A stretch of 64,000 nt of DNA, from assembly GCF_024054195.1 (NCBI RefSeq), contig NZ_JAMXLB010000001.1, positions 1,436,950-1,500,949 of the forward strand, given 5' to 3'. The notes beneath the pieces are model-generated. The model ran no database searches. It saw nothing but the letters and a program-made list of their open reading frames with translations, and had not been told where the DNA came from. Numbering within the stretch: the first letter of the stretch is position 1; every line of letters starts with the position of its first letter. Below are positions 35,466 through 44,408 of this stretch, piece by piece. This DNA is from Flavobacterium sp. NRK F7 (lineage in GTDB: Bacteria > Bacteroidota > Bacteroidia > Flavobacteriales > Flavobacteriaceae). Both the position numbers and the translations under genes were made by a program.

Positions 35466-36053
35466 CTACATTTGAAAAATCTTACTTTTATGATTTAAGT
35501 ATTCATTGTTAATAGGTGATTTTCGAGGATCGTTTTTTTGCATATCCAGTACTTTTTTATGTACTCCTTCACTCGATTTAATAATTGCTATACGAGAACT
35601 TCTGACAAATTCGATAAGGCCGTATTTATCCAATTCTTTTAATAAATTGTTAATTTCATCATCTTGTCCTGTGGCTTCAAAAACGGTATAATCATTTCGA
35701 ATAACCACTGCATTAGCGCCAAATTGTCTTAGCAGACGTTCTACTTTTACATCTTTCATAATCACACTAGTAGGTACTTTATATAAAGCAATTTGTTGCC
35801 AAATGATTTCATCATTCGTATTGTTAAACACCTTAAAAACATCTACAATTTTTTCAATTTGTCTCACCAGATTGCGAACTACTTCTTCAGTTTCGATAAC
35901 GACAATAGTAAAACGATAAATTTTTTCAATCTCACTTGGAGAAGAATTAAAACTTTCCAAATTGATTTTTCTTCTCGAAAAAATAATTGCTATTTTATTC
36001 AGAAGACCTACCTGATTTTCGGTATAAACGGTTAATGTATGCTCTTTCTTCAT
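35466..36053 (-). CDS. ilvN: Acetolactate synthase small (regulatory) subunit
   Basis: The protein has 195 aa. An N-terminal ACT domain (LTVYTENQVGLLNKIAIIFSRRKINLESF) gives feedback control by valine in this family, followed by the second alpha/beta domain (DVKVERLLRQFGANAVVIRNDYTVFEATG). It starts 2 bp after ilvB, so the subunits are co-translated. It is longer than the E. coli IlvN (~96 aa) and similar to IlvH-type subunits (~160 aa) with an extended tail. Confidence 0.94.
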   Translation of the reverse strand: MKKEHTLTVYTENQVGLLNKIAIIFSRRKINLESFNSSPSEIEKIYRFTIVVIETEEVVRNLVRQIEKIVDVFKVFNNTNDEIIWQQIALYKVPTSVIMKDVKVERLLRQFGANAVVIRNDYTVFEATGQDDEINNLLKELDKYGLIEFVRSSRIAIIKSSEGVHKKVLDMQKNDPRKSPINNEYLNHKSKIFQM

Positions 36054-36055
36054 AA

Positions 36056-37804
36056 TTAAATTTCTTCTTTACTTAAAACAATTTCAGCTACACCTTTTCC
36101 TTGTGGTACCATTGGAAATACATTATCTTCATGTAAAACAGCCACTTCTAGTAAATACGATGCAGGATGGTCTAACATTTCTTTTAGGCTACTTTTTAGT
36201 TCGTCTCTTTTAGAAATTTGTTTTCCAGCAATATTGTAAGCGCTTGCAAGCGTTACAAAATTCGGACTTTGGATATCGGTAAACGAGTATCTTTTTTCAT
36301 GAAATAACTCTTGCCACTGTCTTACCATTCCTAAAAAGCTATTGTTTAAGATGAGTATTTTTACATTAGGTTGGTATTGCATGATGGTTCCTAGTTCTTG
36401 TATATTCATTTGGGCACCACCATCACCCATAATGGCTACAATTTGTCTTTCGGGAGCACCAAATTTGGCACCAATTGCAGCTGGAATAGCAAATCCCATG
36501 GTACCTAAGCCACCACTAGTAATATTACTTCTTGATTGATTTTGTTTGGTATATCTACACGCCACCATTTGATGTTGGCCCACATCGGTAACAATAACGG
36601 CATCTCCATTCGTTAATTCGTTCAGTACTTTCATAACCTCACCCATGGTTAATTGGTCAGAAGTAGGATTCAATTCTTTTTCAATTAATAGGGTAGTTTC
36701 CTTTTCTTTCTTTGTTTCAAATTCAGCAAACCATTCCGGATAGTTTTTTGTATCAATTAATTCGGTTAAAAGGGGTAAGGTTTCTTTACAATTTCCCCAC
36801 ACAGGAACCGTAGTTTGTACGTTTTTATCAATTTCAGCGGGATCAATATCCAAGTGAATCACTTGTGCTTGTTTCGCATATTTATCGAGTCGACCTGTAA
36901 CGCGATCGTCAAAACGCATTCCGATGGCAATTAAAACATCACATTCATTCGTAAGATAATTTGGGCCATAATTGCCATGCATGCCAAGCATACCTACAGC
37001 TAAAGGATGATCAGTAGGAATAGCACTCATTCCCATAATCGTCCATGCAGTTGGAATACCTGCTTTTTCAATAAAAGTTAAAAATTCTTTTTCAGCATTT
37101 CCTAAAATAACACCTTGACCAAAAATCACAAATGGTTTTTGGGCTTGATTGATAAGTTTTGCAGCTTGTTCAATATATTCTTTACGAACAATCGGTTCAG
37201 GACGATAACTTCTTACATGAACACATTGTCTATACCCTTTATATTCAAAAAGTTGCAATTGCGCATTTTTGGTAATATCAATTAAAACAGGCCCTGGTCT
37301 TCCTGAACTTGCGATATAGAAAGCTTTTGCTAAAACTTCAGGAATTTCATTCGCATCTGTTACTTGATAGTTCCATTTGGTTATGGGTGTGGTAATATTA
37401 ATCACATCGGTTTCCTGAAAGGCATCCGTACCTAATAAATGGGCAAAAACCTGGCCCGTTATACAAACAATAGGAGTTGAGTCGATTTGTGCATCAGCTA
37501 AACCTGTAACTAAGTTTGTGGCTCCAGGACCACTAGTAGCAAAAACGACACCTGTTTTACCACTGGCTCTAGCATATCCTTGAGCTGCATGAATAGCACC
37601 TTGTTCATGACGAACTAAGATATGTTGTAAACTATCTCCAAAATCATATAAAGCATCATAAATAGGCATAATGGCACCACCTGGATATCCAAAAACAGTG
37701 GTGACTTCTTCCGATAGTAAAGCATCTATAACGGCTAAGCTACCCGATACATTATGGGTTTTTCCAATGTTGTTTTCCAATGTTGTTTGCGCTACTGTTT
37801 CCAT
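36056..37804 (-). CDS. ilvB: Acetolactate synthase large (catalytic) subunit
   Basis: This TPP enzyme forms acetolactate or acetohydroxybutyrate from pyruvate. The protein has 582 aa. The N-terminal VFGYPGGAIMPIYDAL and the catalytic Glu region VRHEQGAIHAAQGYARASG are intact. The FAD-domain motif GMLGMHGNYGPNY and the TPP-binding GDGGAQMNIQELGTI...ILNN are present. It is the third gene of the operon, 11 bp after ilvD. Confidence 0.97.
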   Translation of the reverse strand: METVAQTTLENNIGKTHNVSGSLAVIDALLSEEVTTVFGYPGGAIMPIYDALYDFGDSLQHILVRHEQGAIHAAQGYARASGKTGVVFATSGPGATNLVTGLADAQIDSTPIVCITGQVFAHLLGTDAFQETDVINITTPITKWNYQVTDANEIPEVLAKAFYIASSGRPGPVLIDITKNAQLQLFEYKGYRQCVHVRSYRPEPIVRKEYIEQAAKLINQAQKPFVIFGQGVILGNAEKEFLTFIEKAGIPTAWTIMGMSAIPTDHPLAVGMLGMHGNYGPNYLTNECDVLIAIGMRFDDRVTGRLDKYAKQAQVIHLDIDPAEIDKNVQTTVPVWGNCKETLPLLTELIDTKNYPEWFAEFETKKEKETTLLIEKELNPTSDQLTMGEVMKVLNELTNGDAVIVTDVGQHQMVACRYTKQNQSRSNITSGGLGTMGFAIPAAIGAKFGAPERQIVAIMGDGGAQMNIQELGTIMQYQPNVKILILNNSFLGMVRQWQELFHEKRYSFTDIQSPNFVTLASAYNIAGKQISKRDELKSSLKEMLDHPASYLLEVAVLHEDNVFPMVPQGKGVAEIVLSKEEI

Positions 37805-37815
37805 AGTATTCTTAA

Positions 37816-39495
37816 TTATAGTTCGTCTGTAACACAGCCTTCTGAAGCATCTGTTACTAATTGTAAATATTTGTATAAAACACCTTTTTTAACTTTAGGT
37901 TGCGGTTTGACAAAAGTTTTTCTTCTGTTTTCTAATTCTGTTTCTGAAATAGCCAGATGAATGGAATTGTTTGTTGCATCTAATTCAATGCGATCGCCAT
38001 CTTTTACCAATGCAATGGTACCGCCATCATACGCTTCTGGAGCTATATGACCTACTACAAAGCCGTGTGTACCACCACTAAATCTTCCATCTGTAATTAA
38101 AGCGACACTTTTGCCTAAACCCGCACCAATAATGGCAGAAGTGGGTTTTAACATTTCAGGCATTCCAGGACCTCCTTTTGGCCCTACATATCGAATAACA
38201 ACCACATCACCAGGTTGTATTTTTTTATCCTCAATTCCTTTTATGAGTTCTTTTTCACCATCAAAAACTTTGGCAGGACCAGAGAATTTTTCGCCTTCTT
38301 TACCTGTAATTTTAGCTACCGAACCTTTTTCTGCTAAATTGCCATATAGAATTTGTAAATGGCCTGTAGTTTTAATAGGATTTTCTATAGGTTTGATGAT
38401 ATTTTGATTATCAAAATCAATATTTGGTATATTTTTTAAGTTCTCAGCAAGAGTTTGTCCAGTGACAGTTAAGCAATCACCATGCAACATTCCTTTTGAT
38501 AGTAAGTATTTTAATACCATAGGGACACCTCCTTTTTCATGAAGATTTTGCATTAAATAATTACCTCCTGGTTTAAAATCTGCGATAAGGGGTGTTGTAT
38601 TGCTTATTCTTTGAAAATCATCTTGGGTGATTTTTACACCAACGCTTTTTGCCATTGCAATAATATGCAAGACCGCATTAGTACTTCCTCCCAATGCAAT
38701 TAAAGTGGTAATAGCATTTTCAAAAGCCTTAAAAGTCATGATGTCTTTCGGACAAATGTTTTTCTCTAAAAGCAATTTGATATAATGGGCTACTTTTTCA
38801 CATTCTTCTATTTTTTCTTGTGATACCGCAGGATTGGAACTCGAGTAAGGTAAGCTCATGCCTAAAGCTTCAATAGCAATTGCCATGGTATTTGCCGTAT
38901 ACATACCTCCGCAAGCACCTGCACCTGGACAAGAATTTTTGATAATGCCTTTAAACTCTTCTTCTGATATTTTTCCAGCGATTTTTTCTCCCAATGCTTC
39001 AAAAGCCGAGACAATATTTAAGTCTTTTCCCTGATATTTTCCTGGAGCAATAGTGCCTCCATAAACCATGATGGATGGTCTGTTTAATCTTCCCATGGCT
39101 ATAATGGAACCTGGCATGTTTTTATCACAACCAGGAATGGCTACTACAGCATCATAATAATGGCCATCTACCACACTTTCAATACTGTCTGCAATAACTT
39201 CTCTACTTACTAAAGAATAACGCATACCATCAGTTCCGTTTGTAATACCATCACTGATACCAATAGTGTTAAAAATTAGGCCTACCATTTCAGTATCATT
39301 GATTTCTTTTTTAATTAAAGTTGCGAGATGATTAAGATGCATATTACAAGTGTTACCATCATATCCCATGGAAGCAATTCCAATAAAAGGTTGCGCTAAT
39401 TGTGCATCGGTTAAACCAATGCCATATAGCATGGCTTGAGCAGCTGGTTGCGTAGGATCTTGTGTAACGGTTTTGCTATGTTTGTTTAATGACAT
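37816..39495 (-). CDS. ilvD: Dihydroxy-acid dehydratase
   Basis: IlvD dehydrates dihydroxy-isovalerate and dihydroxy-methylvalerate. The protein has 559 aa. Iron-sulfur ligands are expected in [18 protein letters not shown] and [17 protein letters not shown], all visible. The C-terminal swivel region ([41 protein letters not shown]) is intact. It starts 4 bp after ilvE. Confidence 0.97.
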   Translation of the reverse strand: MSLNKHSKTVTQDPTQPAAQAMLYGIGLTDAQLAQPFIGIASMGYDGNTCNMHLNHLATLIKKEINDTEMVGLIFNTIGISDGITNGTDGMRYSLVSREVIADSIESVVDGHYYDAVVAIPGCDKNMPGSIIAMGRLNRPSIMVYGGTIAPGKYQGKDLNIVSAFEALGEKIAGKISEEEFKGIIKNSCPGAGACGGMYTANTMAIAIEALGMSLPYSSSNPAVSQEKIEECEKVAHYIKLLLEKNICPKDIMTFKAFENAITTLIALGGSTNAVLHIIAMAKSVGVKITQDDFQRISNTTPLIADFKPGGNYLMQNLHEKGGVPMVLKYLLSKGMLHGDCLTVTGQTLAENLKNIPNIDFDNQNIIKPIENPIKTTGHLQILYGNLAEKGSVAKITGKEGEKFSGPAKVFDGEKELIKGIEDKKIQPGDVVVIRYVGPKGGPGMPEMLKPTSAIIGAGLGKSVALITDGRFSGGTHGFVVGHIAPEAYDGGTIALVKDGDRIELDATNNSIHLAISETELENRRKTFVKPQPKVKKGVLYKYLQLVTDASEGCVTDEL

Positions 39496-39499
39496 GATT

Positions 39500-40402
39500 T
39501 TAATTTTGTAATGAAAATTGGTTTGCTGTAACTAAATTTTTGTAAGCCGTTTGTAATTTTTTACCAAGACTCTTTTCCCAGTCTAGAGGGAACTCTTTTT
39601 TATCTATGGATTGAATACCAATAACTTCTGCTGCCGTTCCGCAATAAAAAGCAGCGTCAGCTTGGAATAATTGGTCTAGCGTAAATTGGCCTTCTTGAAT
39701 TTTGATTCCGTGATTGTTGCAAAGTTCAATTATCGTAGTACGAGTAATTCCAGGTAAAATATTTCCTAATTGAGGAGTGTAGAGTACCCCATTTTTTTCG
39801 AAGAAAAGATTAGCACCAGGTCCTTCTGCCACATATCCTTCACAATCGAGAAGTAAAGCTTCATCAAAACCATTATTTTTTGCTTCATTGGTAGCTAAAA
39901 TAGAATTGATATAGTGTCCACAAACTTTAGCTTCAATTTTAATCGATTTTGGATGTGGTCTACAATAAGAAGAAACGGAAAGATGCAATAAATTATCACC
40001 TAAATAGGTTCCCCATTTCCAAGCACAAATCATAAGATTTACACCTGTGGGTTTGGTAAGACTCATATTTGGGTCGCAAAAAACGATAGGTCTAAGATAA
40101 GCATCATCGAGATTATTCATTTCTAATAATTGATATGATTTTTCGATTAAATCTTCAAGGGAATATTTAAAAGGAATATTAATTAATTCGCAAGATTTTT
40201 TTAATCTTTCATAATGTTCAACGGCTTTGAAAATTTTTGTTCCTTCATCTGTTTTATAAGATCTGATTCCTTCAAAGGCACCATAACCATAATGTAAGGT
40301 TTGTCCGTAAAGATCAGTTGTAGTCTCAGAAGCTTTTTTAAATTCACCATTATAAAAAAGAAATGATTCTGTTGAATAGTATGGATTGCTTTTTGTATTC
40401 AT
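39500..40402 (-). CDS. ilvE: Branched-chain-amino-acid aminotransferase
   Basis: This fold-type IV PLP enzyme carries out the last step for Ile, Val and Leu. The protein has 300 aa. Signatures are [17 protein letters not shown], the lysine region [22 protein letters not shown], and [18 protein letters not shown] with GITRTTII. It is the first structural gene after the tandem attenuators. The 178 bp between terminator 2 and its ATG are AT-rich and hold no other feature I can see. Confidence 0.95.
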   Translation of the reverse strand: MNTKSNPYYSTESFLFYNGEFKKASETTTDLYGQTLHYGYGAFEGIRSYKTDEGTKIFKAVEHYERLKKSCELINIPFKYSLEDLIEKSYQLLEMNNLDDAYLRPIVFCDPNMSLTKPTGVNLMICAWKWGTYLGDNLLHLSVSSYCRPHPKSIKIEAKVCGHYINSILATNEAKNNGFDEALLLDCEGYVAEGPGANLFFEKNGVLYTPQLGNILPGITRTTIIELCNNHGIKIQEGQFTLDQLFQADAAFYCGTAAEVIGIQSIDKKEFPLDWEKSLGKKLQTAYKNLVTANQFSLQN

Positions 40403-40586
40403 TTTATTGTTGTTAATGTAAATGTACTAGGATGTGTTTTTTATTATTTTTAGATTTTTAATCTTATACAATATTTAAAAGCTATATTTTTTATTTAAGT
40501 ATCTGTTTTTCAGTTGTTTTTGTTTTTGTTTTTTATGATGTTAAATGAGTTTGTATAATTGCCAAATTGATTTTGTAATGGATAAA

Positions 40587-40623
40587 TAAAAAAAAGCCTT
40601 TCTGTTTTTACGAGAAAGGCTTT
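40587..40623 (-). terminator. Attenuator 2 terminator of the ilv operon leader
   Basis: A perfect 11-bp stem, AGAAAGGCTTT / AAAGCCTTTCT (40613-40623 with 40593-40603), has a 9-nt loop and is followed by a long T-run on the minus strand (40592-40586). Its 5' arm overlaps the region (40611-40619) that can instead pair with CGAGTCAGG at 40644-40652 (7 of 9 pairs), the proposed antiterminator. Confidence 0.85.
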
Positions 40624-40640
40624 GTAATTTAATTGCATAG

Positions 40641-40703
40641 TTACCTGACTCGTTTTTTGGGACGAATGATAATAATGACAATAATTACATTGTTTTGAAT
40701 CAT
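40641..40703 (-). CDS. ilv leader peptide 2 (20 aa, eight consecutive Ile/Val)
   Basis: On the minus strand ATG 40703 opens the frame M-I-Q-N-N, then V-I-I-V-I-I-I-I, then R-P-K-K-R-V-R and TAA. Residues 6-13 are all Ile or Val. Immediately after the run, TTCGT (40662-40666) can pair with ACGAG (40649-40653). Stalling on Ile/Val codons would cover the first arm and free CGAGTCAGG to block terminator 2. It is below the usual annotation length, but its composition is very unlikely by chance. It is a regulatory ORF with no expected role for the peptide. Confidence 0.85.
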   Translation of the reverse strand: MIQNNVIIVIIIIRPKKRVR

Positions 40704-40716
40704 AATAATTTTAAAA

Positions 40717-40747
40717 TAAAAAAAGCCTCCTAATGCAGGAGGCTTTT
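40717..40747 (-). terminator. Attenuator 1 terminator of the ilv operon leader
   Basis: A 10- to 11-bp stem, AAAAGCCTCC / GGAGGCTTTT (40721-40730 with 40738-40747), is followed on the minus strand by T7 and AT-rich DNA. Its 5' arm AAAGCCTCCT (40737-40746) can pair with AGGAGACTTT (40763-40772) in 9 of 10 positions, the proposed antiterminator. Confidence 0.85.
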
Positions 40748-40770
40748 GATATGTTTATGCATAAAGTCTC

Positions 40771-40824
40771 CTATCCTTTTTGAGGAATACTAATAGAGAC
40801 AATAATGATAACCTTTTTATACAT
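40771..40824 (-). CDS. ilv leader peptide 1 (17 aa, Ile/Val rich)
   Basis: On the minus strand ATG 40824 opens the frame MYKK-VIIIV-S-I-S-I-PQKG and ends at TAG 40771. Seven of nine residues at positions 5-13 are Ile or Val. The Val-Ser codons (GTCTC, 40796-40800) pair with GAGAC (40766-40770) beyond the stop codon, giving a protector hairpin. A ribosome stalled at codons 6-9 would break it and favour the antiterminator. The ATG lies 19 bp after the -7 box. Confidence 0.85.
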   Translation of the reverse strand: MYKKVIIIVSISIPQKG

Positions 40825-40842
40825 GTGTTTTATTAACTTTTA

Positions 40843-40850
40843 CAAAAGTA
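40843..40850 (-). promoter_or_regulatory. -7 box (TACTTTTG) of the ilv operon
   Basis: On the minus strand TACTTTTG fits TAnnTTTG. It lies just upstream of leader peptide 1 and so drives both attenuators and ilvEDBNCA. No convincing TTG at 19 bp. The remaining gap to 40993 is AT-rich; a weak stem near 40926-40960 may end the DUF4136 transcript. Confidence 0.55.
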
Positions 40851-40993
40851 AACAAAAAAACTATTGTTTAACTTGTTTTTTTTGATTTGGTATCATTTTT
40901 ATTAAAATAATGAATTTTAATATCAAAAAGTGATGTTTTTTGAAATAAAAATCATTTTTCGAATTCTTTTTATAAAATATGATAATTGACTTG

Positions 40994-41524
40994 TTATTTG
41001 TGTGTTGGTGGGTACTGAGCTAAAATTTTTGACACGAATTCCATGATTCGTTCGTCTTTTTTATTGGTATCTTTCGTTAAATAACCACTGCCTTCACCTT
41101 GCCATACTAATTCTTTGGTTTTAGCATCAATAACGTCGATAAAAAGTGTTCCTTCAGGCGTAGTGTAGACACGGTTGTAATTCATTCCCCAATACGGATT
41201 CCAACCCCAACCCCAACCCCAGCCAAAGCCAGCGTTATTGTATACATCTACTCGTTCTCTTTCTTTGGTAAAGATACTTATTAACATACTAGGGTTATCG
41301 CTTTTTGCGAACCCTTTGCTAGACATTACCTCATCAATGGAACGTAAAATTCTTTTTTTATCTAAATCCGATATTTCAGCTTTGTCAATACTACTTTTTA
41401 AATAAGCATAAGTGTTATAATTAGCAAAGTCTACATTTTTATCATAATCGGCATTGACTCTCACAGAGCTGCAAGAAACAAAGATAAATAGTAATCCTAA
41501 TGTAATAAATTTTAATGTTTTCAT
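40994..41524 (-). CDS. DUF4136-family lipoprotein
   Basis: The protein has 176 aa from the ATG at 41524 (MKTLKFITLGLLFIFVSCSS); an earlier ATG at 41542 only adds MLKNTI before the signal. The lipobox FVSCSS gives a lipidated Cys. DUF4136 features are DYDKNVDFANYNTYAYLKS, ILRSIDEVMSSKGFAKSDNPSMLISIF and EGTLFIDVIDAKTKELVWQGEGSG. A Gly-Trp stretch (GFGWGWGWGWNPYWG) is typical of the family. It is probably periplasmic or outer-membrane bound. Function unknown. Confidence 0.88.
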   Translation of the reverse strand: MKTLKFITLGLLFIFVSCSSVRVNADYDKNVDFANYNTYAYLKSSIDKAEISDLDKKRILRSIDEVMSSKGFAKSDNPSMLISIFTKERERVDVYNNAGFGWGWGWGWNPYWGMNYNRVYTTPEGTLFIDVIDAKTKELVWQGEGSGYLTKDTNKKDERIMEFVSKILAQYPPTHK

Positions 41525-41615
41525 AATTGTGTTTTTTAGCAAATGATTTAACCTTATTCTACAAGTTGTTTAAAATGTTTGGGTTAAATAATTTAACAAT
41601 GAAGCCATTTTAAAC

Positions 41616-43601
41616 TTATAACAAACGTTCATCAACTATATTAGGGATGGTAACTTTCAATAAAGGTTGCGTCTCCATAGCTCTTTTTATTGCAAAAATA
41701 GCCCCTTCATTTCTAGCCCAGCTTCTTCTTGAAATTCCATTGTTGACATCCCAAAATAGCATCGATTCTAAACGTCTTGATGCTTCTTTACTACCATCAA
41801 GAACCATGCCGAAACCACCATTAATTACTTCACCCCATCCAACGCCACCACCATTATGAATGGATACCCAAGTAGCGCCTCTAAAGCTGTCACCAATTAC
41901 ATTTTGAATAGCCATATCAGCAGTAAAACGGGAGCCATCATAAATATTTGAGGTTTCTCTATATGGAGAATCGGTTCCAGAAACATCATGATGATCTCTT
42001 CCTAATACAATATAACCAATTTCTCCTTTTGCGATAGCTTGATTGAAAGCTTCTGCAATCTTTATTCTTCCTTCTGCATCAGCGTATAATATTCTAGCTT
42101 GGGAACCTACTACTAATTTATTTTCTTGAGCGCCTTTAATCCATTGAATGTTGTCTGCCATTTGCTGTTGGATTTCTGTTGGGGCAGATTGCATCATTTC
42201 TTCTAAAACAGCACAAGCAATTGCATCTGTTTTAGCTAAATCTTCTGGTTTTCCAGAAGTACAAACCCATCTAAAAGGACCGAAGCCATAGTCAAAACAC
42301 ATAGGTCCCATAATGTCTTGCACATAACTAGGGTATTTGAATTCTCTTCCTAAAGTAGGATTTTCATTCATAACAGCTGCCCCAGCTCGAGAAGCTTCTA
42401 GTAAAAATGCATTACCATAATCAAAAAAATAGGTTCCTTTAGCTGTATGTTTATTAATTGCATCAGCATGGCGACGTAACGTTTTTTGAACTTCTACTTT
42501 GAATTGTTGCGGATTGTTTGCCATCATTTCATTAGACTCTTCAAATGTAAATCCAATAGGGTAGTAGCCTCCAGCCCAAGGATTGTGTAAAGAAGTTTGA
42601 TCTGAACCTAAATCAATGTGAAGGTTCTCTGTGTCGAAACGTTCCCATACCTCTACGACATTACCTAAATAAGCAATTGAAATGACTTCTTTATTTTCTA
42701 ATGCTTTTTTAACTCTAGGTACTAAATCCTCTATATTTTCTATGATTTCATTTATCCAGCCTTGTGAATGACGAATATGTGTGATTTTTGGGTTGACTTC
42801 TGCACAAACTGTAACACAACCGGCAATATTACCTGCTTTAGGTTGCGCGCCACTCATACCACCTAAGCCAGAAGTAACAAAAAGACTTCCTTGTGGCGAT
42901 TTTTTTATTTTTCTAAATCCATTTAATACTGTAATGGTTGTACCGTGAACGATACCTTGTGGGCCAATGTACATATAACTTCCGGCTGTCATTTGTCCGT
43001 ATTGAGAAACCCCTAAAGCATTCATTTTTTCCCAATCATCGGGTTTAGAGTAATTAGGGATAACCATTCCATTCGTTACCACTACTCTTGGTGCTTCTTT
43101 ATGACTTGGAAATAAACCCATGGGATGACCTGAATACATGACTAAGGTTTGTTCGTCAGTCATTTCTGCCAAATATTGCATGGTTAGTAAATACTGTGCC
43201 CAATTTTGAAAAACGGCTCCATTACCACCATAGGTTATTAATTCATGCGGGTGTTGTGCTACAGCATAATCCAAATTATTTTGAATCATTAGCATGATGG
43301 CTTTAGCCTGATTGCTTTTTCCTGGGTAGTCTTCTAATGGACGTGCTTTCATTTCGTAATCGGGACGAAAACGATACATATAGATACGGCCATATTTGTC
43401 TAATTCGTCCTTGAATTCTGGCAACAAGGTCGCATGATGTTTGGGATCGAAATAGCGAAGTGCATTTTGCAAAGCTACTTTTTTTTCAGCATCTGAAAGA
43501 ATTTCTTTTCTTTTAGGAGCGTGATTGATTTGCGTTTCATATGTTTTAACTGGAGGTAATTCATTTGGAATTCCCTGTAGTATTTGTTCTTTAAAAGTCA
43601 T
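41616..43601 (-). CDS. hutU: Urocanate hydratase, long form
   Basis: HutU converts urocanate to imidazolone propionate with NAD+ in histidine degradation. The protein has 661 aa, longer than the ~555-aa enzyme of E. coli relatives and Bacillus. Family motifs include HPHELITYGGNGAVFQNWAQ, YIGPQGIVHGTT, GLGGMSGAQPKAG, GRDHHDVSGTDSPYRETS and SIHNGGGVGWGEVINGG near the end. No other hut genes are nearby, so the pathway is scattered. The GC-rich repeat at 43632-43700 lies in its 5' region. Confidence 0.96.
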   Translation of the reverse strand: MTFKEQILQGIPNELPPVKTYETQINHAPKRKEILSDAEKKVALQNALRYFDPKHHATLLPEFKDELDKYGRIYMYRFRPDYEMKARPLEDYPGKSNQAKAIMLMIQNNLDYAVAQHPHELITYGGNGAVFQNWAQYLLTMQYLAEMTDEQTLVMYSGHPMGLFPSHKEAPRVVVTNGMVIPNYSKPDDWEKMNALGVSQYGQMTAGSYMYIGPQGIVHGTTITVLNGFRKIKKSPQGSLFVTSGLGGMSGAQPKAGNIAGCVTVCAEVNPKITHIRHSQGWINEIIENIEDLVPRVKKALENKEVISIAYLGNVVEVWERFDTENLHIDLGSDQTSLHNPWAGGYYPIGFTFEESNEMMANNPQQFKVEVQKTLRRHADAINKHTAKGTYFFDYGNAFLLEASRAGAAVMNENPTLGREFKYPSYVQDIMGPMCFDYGFGPFRWVCTSGKPEDLAKTDAIACAVLEEMMQSAPTEIQQQMADNIQWIKGAQENKLVVGSQARILYADAEGRIKIAEAFNQAIAKGEIGYIVLGRDHHDVSGTDSPYRETSNIYDGSRFTADMAIQNVIGDSFRGATWVSIHNGGGVGWGEVINGGFGMVLDGSKEASRRLESMLFWDVNNGISRRSWARNEGAIFAIKRAMETQPLLKVTIPNIVDERLL

Positions 43602-43631
43602 TGTAAGTTATTTTTATTGATTTTTTGTTTT

Positions 43632-43700
43632 GCGTGAGGGATGGAAGCAAACTACCTTGTAGTGCGAACAGCCCGACCGAAATGAAATGGAGGGCACGCC
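43632..43700. repeat. GC-rich structured intergenic element upstream of hutU
   Basis: This 69-bp patch is clearly richer in G+C than its surroundings. It is closed by GCGTG (43632-43636) and CACGC (43695-43699) and has a small CTAC-CTT-GTAG hairpin inside. The wording (AGGGATGGAAGC..., AGCCCGACCGAAATGAAATGG) resembles a dispersed intergenic repeat I associate with flavobacterial genomes. This recollection needs a genome search. It may be a mobile palindromic unit or a 5'-UTR structure of hutU. Confidence 0.55.
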
Positions 43701-43788
43701 CAAAATAACAACTAGGGATAACGAATATCTGACCTGTGATAGGTTTTATAAATGGTGATTTTATATCGAACGAATGTAATGTCCATTT

Positions 43789-43965
43789 TTATTTTTTTAT
43801 AGTGCCTGTTTTTTTGTCAAAACCATAAGGACAGTGTCGACAACCACTTTTGCAACAATAGCCTCTTTTTAGGTGGTATTTTTCAGTAAAACATTTATAA
43901 CCTTCTGGAGTATAATAAAAATCTTCTCCTTCAATAAGGGTATTTGGGTCTATTTTATTGTTCAT
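43789..43965 (-). CDS. DUF5522-like 58-aa cysteine-rich protein
   Basis: ATG 43965 opens a frame of 58 codons ending at TAA 43789. The sequence contains EGEDFYYTPEGYKCFTEKYHLKRGYCC and GCRHCPYGFDKKTG. The pattern GYCCxxGCRHCPYGF, with four cysteines and a histidine, marks a small conserved family and suggests metal binding. No signal peptide. Function unknown. It is below 60 aa and easily missed. Confidence 0.8.
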   Translation of the reverse strand: MNNKIDPNTLIEGEDFYYTPEGYKCFTEKYHLKRGYCCKSGCRHCPYGFDKKTGTIKK

Positions 43966-44081
43966 GACTGTAATCTTTATCTAAAATACTTTTTAGATTC
44001 CCCAAAAATAAATATTTTTATCCAAGATTACTTATAGTTCTAACTTAAATATGAGTAGTTTTTTGAATTAAATGCAATACT

Positions 44082-44408
44082 ATGATTCTTTTAGTTGTAC
44101 GTTTTTTTACTAACAAACGCTATAAAGGGATAACGATTTATCCTTTTGTTATTGTAACTCAAGAGGAAGACGGAAGAAATGCTGTTTTGCTTAATCATGA
44201 GCGAATTCATATTAAACAGCAATTGGAAATGTTAGTGCTTCCTTTTTTTGTGTGGTATGGATTGGAATTTCTTGTGCGTTATTTTCTGTGTAGAAGTTGG
44301 AAAAATGCCTATAGAAATATTTCTTTTGAAAAAGAGTCCTATGCGAATGAAGAAGACCTCGACTATTTAAAGAAGAGGTCTTTTTGGAATTGGATAAAAT
44401 ATATTTAA
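44082..44408 (+). CDS. Small membrane-associated protein with HExxH-like motif
   Basis: The protein has 108 aa. The sequence holds LLNHERIHIKQQLEMLVLPFFVWYGLEFLVRYF, an HERIH (HExxH) zinc-site motif followed by a hydrophobic segment, and later FEKESYANEED. HExxH plus a downstream Glu is the layout of zincin peptidases such as M48/M56, but this protein is very short. It may be a degenerate or minimal membrane metallopeptidase-like protein. Catalysis is inference. It shares the TTAA at 44405-44408 with the stop of the convergent surface-protein gene. Confidence 0.75.
   Translation: MILLVVRFFTNKRYKGITIYPFVIVTQEEDGRNAVLLNHERIHIKQQLEMLVLPFFVWYGLEFLVRYFLCRSWKNAYRNISFEKESYANEEDLDYLKKRSFWNWIKYI

Noticed and set aside
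40403..40993. T-box riboswitch before ilv
   Set aside because: No T-box core or specifier layout; the leader peptides with competing hairpins explain the region. T-boxes are also not expected in this phylum.
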